Positions 54,331 to 64,000 of a stretch of 64,000 nt of DNA are shown here, in pieces (position 1 is the first letter of the stretch; each line of letters starts with the position of its first letter). The position numbers were made by a program, and so were the translations under genes. The stretch spans positions 3,533,501-3,597,500 of the forward strand of contig NC_092669.1 of NCBI RefSeq assembly GCF_032118995.1, written 5' to 3'. The stretch is from Asterias amurensis. Its lineage: Eukaryota; Echinodermata; Asteroidea; Forcipulatida; Asteriidae. Under the pieces are notes generated by a model. That model searched no databases, was not told the DNA's origin, and was given only the letters and a program-made list of their open reading frames with translations.

Positions 54331-55713
54331 ACGTGTATAGGGCGTGGGGCATGCAGTACTGTGTATCCCAAAGCATGCAGAAGTCTCCTTCCATGCTTAA
54401 ACCACTGTTTATTTCATCTGCTCAACAGAATTATACAAGTTCAATAGTGCAGTTGGTTGGGTTTCTTTTTGCGTTAGGGCTCCTGGTTTTGGGTTTTATT
54501 GATCAAGAGTATAATGCATCGTTTTTCGTGCGTGACCTCTGTGTGAAAATACATTTAGTCAAAAGGGCTTATTGAATTCGGTAATTTTCGGCCTTTTCTG
54601 AAAAGTCTCAACCAAAATAATGTACCAAACAGGTTCACAATTAACTACGATTTTTTATTTGTTGCCTTTTTCGGTAATATATAGCAAATTTTCTTGAAGA
54701 TGTTTTCAAAGTGTTGAAATTATGCTGTTTTTTCTCCATAAAATATTTTTGGGAGAACAAATTCAGTATCGGGTGCACAAACTTAGCAAGAAAAAGGAGG
54801 GTTAGATTTGTTTATTCTTTGGTGCTCAAATCAAGCTGAAAAGTGGAAGGGATAGATTTGTTTATCCTTTGCTGCTCAAAACCAACCGAAAACGAGGAAG
54901 GGATAGATTGTTGTATCCCTTGAAACTAAAACGATTTGGAGGAAAAAATGGTAAAACAAAAATTTGTTGCTTTAAAATCCTGTTTCGTGAGCAATTTACA
55001 GACCATAATGACAATTTTAAGCTCTGTAAATTTGAAAAATAATCAAAGCTAAAAAAATACAGTTAAATATGAACCTAATACCAGTAAATTGAAACGAAGA
55101 GCATATCTGTCATTATGTATGACAAAATCGGTGCAAAAAGAGAAAATTGTACGTAAAAAAATGCTTCAAAAAAGAAAGAAAACAAGTCAAAAACACGGCA
55201 AATTTTCCCGTTATGAATGTCAGCAACAGTCACCAATTAGTATATTATGGATAGACTATTTTTATTCTTCCCGAAAATGTTAAAAGGAGACCGGGTCGTA
55301 GCTAGTCCAGTCAGGATACCGCGATTAGTAGCGTGGAGTCCGTCTAGTGTCCAACTCTGATAAATTCAGGCATCCTCTTCAATTAAATTTAATGATACAA
55401 GCAAACTTGTTGTTTACTAATGTTATTTCAAAAGGTAATAGAAATGGCTGTTAGCAAACTGCTTCCAACTAAAACTACATGGTGAACGTGCAAAATATCT
55501 GGCCTCACGTTTTGACCCTGTAGGCATATCTATGCTATGTGAAAAAGAACTGATATCATAAATCATGCATTCGGTTCAAAAGGATACAAGTTTTGGTTTT
55601 TTTTTTCGCCATAAAAATTATTCATCGAACCAAAGTGCTTACAAAAAAAGCAGGTTCACACAAAACAAATTACGCATGGAAGGTCACAGATCCAGCGCAC
55701 AATGAAACCGAAT
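54331..55713. other. intergenic between BBOX1-like copies
   Basis: Upstream region of copy 1. No gene recognised. 54520-55325 is related to 58600-58980 in intron 3 of copy 2 (GTAGCTAGTCCAGTCAGGAT in both), so it is an old dispersed repeat. 54780-54930 has three diverged repeats of GGATAGATTTGTTTATCC type. Confidence 0.6.
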
Positions 55714-56459
55714 ATAAGCTTGTGTAAGTCTATTCTTGGTTAAATTTCCAGCTTCCACTGCCAGACATAATTATGTGACAAAATATGTTTGCATAATGTA
55801 TTCGCTGTTCTATACTTTTCATAAATCATGGAATTTCGACCAAAATTGAAACTAGACATATCATGGAAAAGTGGGGGAGGGTGGAGATGGGATGTCTTTG
55901 CCCAAATGTTTAAACAATCACAATGGTGCTATTTCGAACATACTCATGCCATAGTGACTAAATTCAAAGAAAAGAAAAAGCGTGGCGTATGTCAAGTTAT
56001 CACGTCTCGTATTAGAGAGTAACGACATGCCACGTAGGTAGCATCACTTATGAAAAAAATATAAAAAAAAAACAGAAACAAATTTGTTTTATACTTTTTA
56101 TTACCCAGTAAAACTCAAAATATTATGTAAATCATTGCAAATAGATACTGTTTGATAAACGCTCTGACTGAGCCGTTAAATGAAGCGAATACCCAGCTAG
56201 CTTTAACTTTAAAGACGTGTGGTCCATCCCCAATGATCCGTGGTCTGAATTTCAGAGTACAGATTAGAATAGAATACCATTTGTTTGCAACCTCAATTAG
56301 AAATAGTTGGATTAAAATACACACGAAGACAACAATACAATCAAACAACTACTGGAGTAAACAAAAACAAGTATAAAAAAAACACCAACAATGCAAACGA
56401 TTAACATGATTTCCAAACCAAGTGCATGCTGCGGTTACCAATAGCCATGCAGTATTTAA

Positions 56460-56819
56460 AGGCAGTGTACAGGTTTGGTCATTGTCAAAGACCAGTGTTC
56501 TCACTTGGTGTATCCCATCCTAAGCATAAAATAACAAGTCTGTGAAAATTTGGGCTCAATTGGTCATCGAAGTTGCGAGAAAACGATGAAAGAAAAAAAC
56601 ACCCTTGTTGTTCGAATTTGAGTGCTTTCAGATGGGAATTGAGACTTCTAGCTAGATAGATTTTAGTGAGAAATTACCTCTTTCTCAAAAACTACAATAC
56701 TCCAGAGGGAGTCGTTTCCCACAATGTTTTATAATAACAACAGCTCTCCAATGCTTGTTACCAAGTCAGTTTTTAAGTTAATATTTGTTTTGAGTAATTA
56801 CCAAACGTGTACCTTCCCT
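56460..56819. mobile_element. MITE family C (copy 2 side)
   Basis: Paralogue of 46250-46643. Left TTAA 56456-56459; right target changed to TTCAA. Confidence 0.88.
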
Positions 56820-57040
56820 TCAACAGGGGGTCGGTGTGGTGCAGGAGATTCTGTTGTGTGCCCCCCCCCCCCCCCCCCCCAGAGAATTGGTTTCCTTATA
56901 ATGGCGAACCGTGTACAAACTACTTCTGATAGCGCCCTCCTTTGAAACATAATCCATCGTCCCATGTTAATTTTCCGTCTCATGGGGGACAAAATCCCCG
57001 GCGAACGGATTTCCCTGGGACACCGGAATTGCAAGGTTAA

Positions 57041-57422
57041 AGACACTGGACACTATTGGTAATAATTATTGTCAAAGACCAGTCTTCTCCGTTCTCAACA
57101 TATGGATAAAATAACAAACCTGTGAAAATTTGAGCTCATATTGGTCGTCAAAGTTGCGAGATAATAATGAAAACAAAAAAAACATTGTCACACGAAGTTG
57201 TGTGCGTTTGGATGGTTGATTTCGAGACCCAAAGTTCTAAATCTGAGGTCTCGAAATCAAATTCGTGGAAAATTACTTCTTTCTCGACAATACTATGTCA
57301 CTTCAGAGGGAGCTGTTTCTCACAATGTTTTATACCATCAACCTCTCCCCATTACTCGTATCAATCAAGTAAGGTGTTATGATGAAAATTATTGTGAGTA
57401 ATTACCAACTGGTCCACTGCCT
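57041..57422. mobile_element. MITE family A (copy 2 side)
   Basis: Paralogue of 46857-47234. TTAA 57037-57040 and 57423-57426. Confidence 0.92.
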
Positions 57423-57494
57423 TTAAGCAATACTAAAATAAAGGGAGTTATTATGATAAGTCAAAACGTTCCCAAAACAAACAGTTGGAAATGT

Positions 57495-57661
57495 TCAGAG
57501 ACGTTTGTCGCCAAAAAGCTTCTCTCGAAGAACACGCATGCGTGAATAAGCCTCGTCCCAGTCGATGTAACCACCTTCAAGATGCCGACTGCCAACTTTT
57601 GTTACTGTAAAGGCACTTCTACCATGTAGGACACGACTGTTGTGGAAAGTGGCAATCTCAC
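57495..57661 (-). CDS. BBOX1: BBOX1-like copy 2, exon 5 (terminal)
   Basis: Acceptor CCTTTTTTTACAG|GT. The coding sequence differs from copy 1 by one silent base. Ends FGDKRL and TGA. Confidence 0.93.
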
Positions 57662-60600
57662 CTGTAAAAAAAGGAGTTTTACATACAATCAAAACGGGGC
57701 ATTTTCAGATGCTAGGTGGCAGCAAACTCACCCGATGTGCGTATGCTCCGATAGTAAACACATGCACTTCTCGAAACCACCGATTAGAATATGGGTTTCA
57801 TCAGCTATATTTGGAACGTGCACTTTCCCTATACGGGCTCCCCACAGGTTAAAGTATGACTAGTTAATACTTCCTGCAAATGCGAATGCAAAACGAATTT
57901 GACGTCACAAAATATACGCGACGAATTTAACTCCAAACAGTTAACAAATAATGTGCTCAACTCCTGCTAAACATTCGCTGTGAATCATCTTCAAAGTCAT
58001 CAGTCGATTGCAAAGCAGGCGAACACAAACTTTTCACATTCTGCTATTCTCCTAATAACAGCCAAGTGACGTCAAAAATCGCATCGCATTCGGCATCGCA
58101 GGAGTAATGAACCGGGCTTCACTCTTTCTTGATTTACACACCTGCAACGAGCCGGTGGAGAACGAGATTTTCTGGTCGATACATGACTTGATTGAAAATC
58201 TTGATAGCGTTGTACATCTCAGTCACCTTCTCCACCGGTAGAGTCATATAGGGCGCCCTCGCTGTGTCATTGTAAGTGATGCGATCAAAGTCATCCGATT
58301 TGGTGAACCTCAAGAGAAAGATTATGAACGAATAAAACTAAACATATTTGAGTGAAAAAAAAGATGGCGCTCTGCTCGAGTAAAATCTCAAACGCTTATT
58401 TAAATTATAGTGTAAATGATAAGGTACCGATTTTCAGCTTATAGCTTTCTTTATACCCATAAGTGGGCCACTGTACTTTTAGTAATTATCGTTAAAAAAA
58501 GATGATAAGGTACCGATTATCGGCTTAGCTTTCTTTATGCACTGTCAGTCTACCCGCAGCCCATGCGTTAATAACCATAATTGCCGGGTTTTATCTGCAG
58601 CATTTTGTGTGGTTTTTCATGCGTGACTTCGGTTTGAATAAATAATTAGTCCAAAGGGCTTCTGAAATTCAGTCTTTTTCGGCCTTTACTGAAAAGTATT
58701 GACAGAAATAATGTAGAAGTAGATTGAAATGAAGAGTATATCTGTCGTTTTGTATAAAAAAAAAATCGGTGCAACTCAATTTGTATAAAGAGAAATTTGT
58801 ACGTAAAAGAATTGCTTCAAAAAGAAAGAAACCAAGTCACAAAAATACGGCAAATTTTCCCGATATGAATGTCGGCAACAGTCCCCAATTAGTATGTATG
58901 GATAGATTATTTCATATTCTTCCCGGAAATGTTAAAAGCGAGACTGGATCGTAGCTAGTCCAGTCAGGATACAGCGATTTCCACCGTTAATCCAAAACCC
59001 ACGTTACGAAAATATCAACCATTAAACAGGATGGTTTTCCTGCACGGTGATTGGCTGACGATGACATAATCCATTGATGTGGAAGCTTGCTGTTTTTTTC
59101 GTGGGTATGGTGCCCCGACCGCCAGGCCAGCGGGATAGTCATTAATAAAAGAGCCCGTCTACTATGAGCTGAATGAGGGTTAGCAGTGAACTGTTTGGTC
59201 AGCTATAGCTCATGTCACTGCACGTTTATCAAAATGATATCATTGTATCCAATGGAATCACTGGATCTAGCGGCAGGGATCTGTCTTTATCCTTGCGGAA
59301 AAGACAGGGGCCCAGTCTAGGTACCTTCCCGTGTTTTGTTTAGGGGATCTTTTGAGACGCTAGGTGGCAGCAAACTTACCAGATAATTTTTGGGAATGTG
59401 CGCGTGCTAAGAACTACGTAAAACTATGGAATTTTATACCTGGTAAAGCTGCTTCCACTTATGGTTCCAAAGTCTCCCATTGAAGATAGGGTTTACCCCA
59501 CCACGACCTTAACATTATCTGGCTGATGAGTTTAGTGCACTACTATGACAAAATGAGCTGAAAGTCACAGTGTCATTTCCCAGGGCAGCCGGTCCAAGTC
59601 AAGTCTTTCTCAATAGATAAGTGAGAATTCTCTTGTTTCCACAAGCTCTGTCGGCTTGGAGGATTATTATTACCCCGAGTTGTGTATACCATTGGAAAGT
59701 TCTTGATCTGCAGAATTCAGAAATACCAATTGGTGTTTTTTTTTTTTTTTTTACTCCGACTTTCACCTCATTTTGTGGTGACGGGTCACCATTTTACATA
59801 CTCGATTATTGGTTTAGAGGTTTGCATATGGTACGTCTGGAAATCTTCACCAACATCCCGAAAGTTGACATTCTGTGTCGTGAGGAGTTTGTAAGCATCC
59901 GGGAACTCTCTTCTGATTTGCTCTGCAACGTTCAGCCCGTCCACAAATTGATTTTCTCCACCGGTGCCGTTTGCCTGGACAATGCAGTGCAGCAGTTGAA
60001 TCTATGGTCAAGTATCAGCTGGGATTAGTACGTCACAAAGGTAGTATTAACTTAGGACTAGTCCTAGGCAATACTAAGAGATAGGACCAGTTCTCAGTTA
60101 GGATGAGTTACTGGTCCTAACTTAGGACTAGTCCTGTCTCTTAACATTGCCTAGGACTAGTCCTAAGTTAGGACCAGTAACTCATCCTAACTTAGGACTG
60201 GTCCTGTCTCTTAACATTGCCTAAGACTAGTCCTAAGTTAGGACTGCCTTTGTGAAATCCACCCCGGGTCATTGGGCAAGACACTTAACCATAAGCTTCT
60301 CCCAGGGGTAAATGGGTACCATGAGGGCAGAGTGGGTTCTTGTGATTGATTAGCTTAGTGCGCTACATATTTGGTAGCACTGGCTGTATACTCCCCAGGG
60401 AGCTTAGATGATTTAAGGAATGATAAAGGGCCCAGTGACCAGGGTTATGATGTTGAAGCGCCATGAGCGTCACTTCATGACGGACCTGAGCGCTATAAGA
60501 AGCCACTATTATTATTATTATTATTACTTGTATATATAAAACGTTCATGCAGGTACTAATGAAGGGTGACGCCCGTCTATTTTAATTCAGCATTTGAATT

Positions 60601-62788
60601 TATGGTCAAGTATATACACAGGTGGGCATTATTACATAATAATATTGTGTCAAGAATGAAAATAATTTACCAATGAAGGGTTCGTATGTTTTAATGTCAT
60701 AGATAAGAAAAGAGGTTCGGCCCGGTGTTCCTGGCAGTGGCTGCTGTATGCGCCGTAGCACCTTGTACACCCTTGGTGCTACAGAGTTGGCACTAGGAAT
60801 TCATAACTTTCAATAACTTCTCTTTCTAAGCGCCTTGAGTACGTTGTTGGTAGATACGTGCGCTATTATAAGACTTCGATATTATATTATTATTATATTA
60901 TTATTATAACACGCCATCCTTACGGACAAATCAAAATAGCAAAATAGACCGATTGCGCGACTATCGTCACGTGACCCTGAGATGGAAACATCAATAAACA
61001 CGGCGTACTCATAATTATTATTATTATTATTAACACGTGCGTTAAAAAGACATGATTATTGTTGCATCTGTTTGTTAGGCTTTTCTTTCTCGAAACCACT
61101 GAAGAATAACTGTGGAGCATGACCAGAGGCCAGTGGCTGAACAATGCCAGTAATGGGTAAAAACAGTTCCACCAAAATAGGAAATAATCTACCTACTAAA
61201 CCATGTTCACACGATGCATTGTTGTGTGTTTAGTGCACGGAGTGTGTGGTTTAACAATTGCCCTCATTTTAATGATTTTGCTGCCGATATTTTCAATAAG
61301 ATTTACTGAAGAAGCTGCAAATTCCTTTATTTCCACAGTATAATTATTTGATTAGAAGGGGTAGATGTATCAGACAGAGTCGGAAAACTTCGTCCTTGGC
61401 ACGGCCTAGTCTTGGTTCCAAGACCATTGGTGTTGCGCGGTCACACACAACCAACGTTCCGATTATGCGCGGCAAAAACTGTACACGCTTGTAATGAACG
61501 AACGCTAGCGGGCGCCAGACTTTACGCCGTGCACAACGCAAAACAACACGTTGCGTGAGCTCGCTCAAACCCCGGTAAAGTTTGTAGTCACACTGAACGA
61601 AAACTTACCCCAGGCGTGTAATTGTAGTACGGCAGATCTGTGTGTAGTCCGAGAGCAATGTTTGTGTAGGCAAGGTTACTCGCATCATGTTTACTCGACA
61701 CTTGAAACTGATCACTGGAATTACAAATAATTATCAATAAAGAAATAATGAGTGGACCATTGCGGTGGTGGGGGTGGGGTAGAAGGGGGTGGGGTTCGTG
61801 GTGGGGGTTGTTGCACATATCATTGTGGGTGTCACACCTAGACAACTTTTACAGGTAACTTGATGGCAACAAACTGCAGTGCATGCTACGACGGGAGCCC
61901 TTTTGTGCATGAGTAAATATTATTAGCATGTCTTACGATTCCCAAGAAAATGATTAAAACATTCAAATGTGAATGTGGATTCTCTTCTTTGAAATTGCCT
62001 GGAACTGGTTGCCATGTAAAATGCCTCGTTGTATGACATGGCCCTTAGTCTCTAGGCATGATCTGCTGTGTGAAGAGGAGCCCGGTTGGGATCAATAGCT
62101 TTTGGATTTGTACTGAACATTTTATTGAAAAACAAACTATACTTAGCTGTACATCAAACAGCTGGGAGAGTAAAGTTTTTATCCTGCTTAATCATACCGT
62201 CACAATCTTGAAAGGGGAGATGTCACGAAGAGGAGAGTCTGTGGTAACTTACCCATAAATAGTTGTTTTCAAATAAGCCACTTTTTCTGCTAGTTGTTGG
62301 CAAGCTCCCTTCTCCTGCGGTGCGTCTTGTACGATTGCTATACCCTTCGTAGTCAATACGTTGAGCCATTTGTACAACTCCTGGTCATCCTGAAGCAGTT
62401 TCTTGAAGGCGAAGGTGGGTATATTGCGGTTTAGCTCCCCTCCCCACCTCTGCAGCTCAGGACTACTCACCACGTCTTTCTCAGACTCCGAGAACCGCTG
62501 GCGATTCAGCCAGTCGGCGCTGAACTCACTGCGGTGCCCATCGGGCCAGATGACCCTCATGAATCTGCCATCGTCGATTAGCTCCTCGCTTGATGGTATC
62601 ACGTCTGGATCCAAGTCACCCACTTTAGAAGACCTTTGCCAGGACGATGAGTGATAACATTGGGAGCATCGGCAGTTATCCCTCAACCATACGTATGGGT
62701 ATCTACCCTCATACCCGTTGTCTACTCCCATCCGGTACCATCGGGCTGAATCGTCCCTCGTCAAGCTTACAAAACTGGGAGTCGTCAT
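57495..62788 (-). CDS. BBOX1: gamma-butyrobetaine dioxygenase-like, copy 2
   Basis: Five exons (62253-62788, 61609-61714, 59802-60001, 58142-58308, 57495-57661), 391 aa, with exon lengths identical to copy 1 (536, 106, 200, 167, 167). It keeps the zinc residues (NCRCSQC, WPDGHRS) and the Fe triad H203, D205 and H349. It matches the vertebrate enzyme better than copy 1 at some sites (HTDLP, LAYTN, RSEFSADW). Both copies look functional. Upstream homology with copy 1 ends about 28 bp before the ATG, where a family F MITE end begins, so its promoter is probably different. Confidence 0.92.
58142..58308 (-). CDS. BBOX1: BBOX1-like copy 2, exon 4
   Basis: Encodes FTKSDDFDRITYNDTARAPY through LVLHRLVA. 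Donor GCAG|GTGTGT. Confidence 0.9.
59353..59468. mobile_element. foldback MITE family G, uninterrupted, intron 3 of copy 2
   Basis: Ends GAGACGCTAGGTGGCAGCAA and GCTGCTTCCACTTATGGTTC. Empty-site partner of the nested pair at 50987-51250. Confidence 0.8.
59802..60001 (-). CDS. BBOX1: BBOX1-like copy 2, exon 3
   Basis: Differs from copy 1 by a single silent base over 200 bp. Confidence 0.92.
60034..60254. mobile_element. foldback MITE with CACAAAGG ends, intron 2 of copy 2
   Basis: Inverted ends CACAAAGG and GCCTTTGTG. Inside, ACTTAGGACTAGTCCTA-type palindromes repeat several times in both senses. Not present in copy 1. Confidence 0.85.
60255..60530 (+). mobile_element. SINE/LINE tail ending in (ATT)n
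   Basis: Ends GAGCGCTATAAGAAGCCACT then ATTATTATT, like the 3' ends of L2/CR1-type LINEs and their SINE partners. Absent from copy 1. Confidence 0.7.
60690..60910 (+). mobile_element. SINE/LINE tail ending in (ATT)n, second family member
   Basis: CTAAGCGCCTTGAGTACG, ACGTGCGCTATTATAAGAC and an ATT-rich end. Same tail type as the previous element. Confidence 0.65.
61609..61714 (-). CDS. BBOX1: BBOX1-like copy 2, exon 2 (HTD iron motif)
   Basis: DQFQVSSKHDASNLAYTNIA and LGLHTDLPYYNYTPG|GTAAGT. Confidence 0.92.
62253..62788 (-). CDS. BBOX1: BBOX1-like copy 2, exon 1
   Basis: ATG to TATGG|GTAAGT. About ten amino-acid differences from copy 1 (for example RMGVDN, VGDLD, NIPTFAF). Confidence 0.93.
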
Positions 62789-62817
62789 TTTGTTTGCCTG
62801 ATGGGTGCAGTCGTGAC

Positions 62818-62878
62818 ATAAAGTGCTTATACACTGCCAGCAATTGTTTTGTCAGCAAAACCAATTCTGTAATGTCCT
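62818..62878. mobile_element. MITE family F, 3' end, next to the BBOX1-like copy 2 start
   Basis: CATAAAGTGCTTATACACTG through CCAATTCTGTAATGTCCT, then TTAA 62879-62882. It begins where homology to the upstream region of copy 1 ends. Confidence 0.82.
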
Positions 62879-62882
62879 TTAA

Positions 62883-63048
62883 CCTTTGGGTTGCAAACGA
62901 GACCAGTCTACGGAGCGCTCAGATCATCTCGACCACATCAAGAATGTGACACGTCCAAACGTTGAGGGCCCCCGCTCCCAGTCGTGCAGTTTCTTGACAA
63001 GAACAGCACATATTGATACCTCTAAGGTCAATCTTTATTGCAGACCCT
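62883..63048. other. intergenic, nothing recognised
   Basis: A 73-codon plus frame crosses it without recognisable similarity. No exon is supported. Confidence 0.4.
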
Positions 63049-63052
63049 TTAA

Positions 63053-63235
63053 GCCATTGGACCCTTTCGGTTCAGAAAGAAATAAAAGTTCACAGATTCA
63101 CAAATAACTTGCAGGGTTTACAGAAGGCAATGGTGAAAGACTTCTCTTGAAATATTGTTCCATGAAATGCTTTACTTTTTGAGAAAACAGCAAAACAATA
63201 TAAATACTCGTTAACGAGAATTACGGATTTATGTT
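63053..63235. mobile_element. MITE family E, left half
   Basis: After TTAA 63049-63052: GCCATTGGACCCTTTCGGTT through the centre CTCGTTAACGAGAATTACGG. The right half is missing and the minisatellite follows. Confidence 0.82.
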
Positions 63236-63253
63236 AAACACATGGGTGACTGC

Positions 63254-63459
63254 TCTATATTCCGACATCTCTATGTTCCGACACCCCTATATTCCGACAC
63301 CCCTATGTTCCGACACCCCTATGTTCCGACAACTCAACCTATATTCCGACACACCTATGTTCCGACACCCCTACATTCCGACACCCCTATGTTCCGACAC
63401 CATTATACTCCAACGACCCAAACACCCCTATGTTCCGACACCCCTACGTTCCGACAACC
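63254..63459. repeat. 15/16-bp minisatellite (CTATGTTCCGACACCC)
   Basis: About 13 imperfect units with changes such as ATATTCC and ACATTCC. Open frames (YVPTPLCSD) are artefacts. The motif recurs inverted at 63985-64000. Confidence 0.9.
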
Positions 63460-63499
63460 TGTACCGATATTTTGTGTTAGCCATTTTTTAGTCCATGAA

Positions 63500-63984
63500 C
63501 GTACCGGTAAACTATCTTTATAGTCCCACAAAGGAGTCTAATTTGTATATTAAGTGTTATTCTGCTATTAAAAATTAGCAACTTTGGTTTCTTTTAGCAG
63601 AGGACTGAGTAATGAATTATTATTATTATTATTAATATTATTTTTGGTGGGGGGGGCAAAAGAAAAAAAATACACATCGCAGGAGAGGGTTGGAATTTTT
63701 ATTAGTTGAAGGCTCATGAAATGTTATCAACACGGACACGCACCTAACAATAGCAAAGTACCGAGTATTTTATTGCCAGCTACCTCGGGGAGCCACACTC
63801 ATGTGTATAAATAACCACAAACAAAAATGAAATGCATGCGTGATTCCATCACTTTTTAAAATAGTACAAATTCATTTTATGAATGTTCAAACCTAATCCC
63901 GGTCGAAAATTACTGGGAAACCTTGCGTAATACAAGTTGTGTTTTTGTTATTGATCAACTGGGTAATATGTGCGAAAATAACTT
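63500..63984. other. intergenic with (ATT)n
   Basis: Contains an ATT run at about 63618-63645 and a G run. No gene recognised. Confidence 0.55.
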
Positions 63985-64000
63985 GTCGGAACATAGGGTG
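63985..64000. repeat. inverted unit of the 63.3-kb minisatellite at the window edge
   Basis: GTCGGAACATAGGGTG is the reverse complement of the minisatellite unit. It probably starts an inverted array outside the window. Confidence 0.65.

Larger units (their letters stand above)
55714..62817. repeat. segmental duplication unit carrying BBOX1-like copy 2
   Basis: Paralogue of 45535-54330, shorter because it lacks the SINE array and several MITEs, but with its own insert at 60034-60530. Confidence 0.92.

Noticed and set aside
45645-56022. Related 63-64 codon frames (MEFRPKLKLDISWKS) at 45645 and 55828
   Set aside because: Conservation is explained by the segmental duplication. The few changes are not biased to silent sites and no family is recognised.
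63231-63523. Frames with YVPTPLCSD repeats
   Set aside because: Translation of the 15/16-bp minisatellite; two frames are open over the same bases.

Overview
This window looks like animal nuclear DNA, most likely from an echinoderm and probably a sea star. Genes are split by GT-AG introns and encode recognisably metazoan enzymes. The rest is crowded with short TTAA-flanked foldback elements, tRNA-derived SINEs, satellites and segmental duplications. The sea-star assignment rests on repeat families that I associate with asteroid genomes and was not checked by search.

Three gene families were rebuilt from splice sites. All five copies are read from the minus strand, so transcription runs right to left. 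(1) Two tandem copies of a cysteine-dioxygenase-type cupin protein carry an extra, unrecognised N-terminal domain. Copy 1 has exons at 14931-14985, 7014-7478 and 6035-6845 and is frameshifted. Copy 2 has exons at 24751-24805, 20783-21247 and 19802-20613 and is open for 443 aa. (2) One complete eight-exon protein O-fucosyltransferase 1 gene (POFUT1) lies at 36584-43621. (3) Two tandem, complete five-exon gamma-butyrobetaine dioxygenase genes (BBOX1-like, 391 aa each) lie at 47307-54303 and 57495-62788. A two-exon plus-strand gene fragment of unknown function lies at 16245-17238.

Layout: 1-3.3 kb is a 30-bp minisatellite with higher-order structure. 3.85-15.5 kb and 17.57-25.3 kb are two copies of a segmental duplication carrying the cupin gene. 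26.7-30.5 kb is one giant palindrome with 1.85-kb arms. 31.2-34.7 kb is a recent tandem duplication without genes. 36.6-43.6 kb is POFUT1. 45.5-54.3 kb and 55.7-62.8 kb are the duplicated BBOX1-like segments; an intron of the first holds a seven-unit SINE array. 63.25-63.46 kb is a second minisatellite whose motif returns inverted at the window's last bases.

The duplications act as natural controls. Comparing paralogous segments shows filled and empty sites for several mobile elements. Four pairs give a TTAA target duplication read directly from the sequence. Several otherwise different small element families share TTAA ends and may use one piggyBac-like transposase supplied from elsewhere; that last step is inference. 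The genes have unrelated roles: thiol or cupin oxidation, Notch/EGF-repeat O-fucosylation in the ER, and carnitine synthesis. Nothing suggests that they form one pathway.
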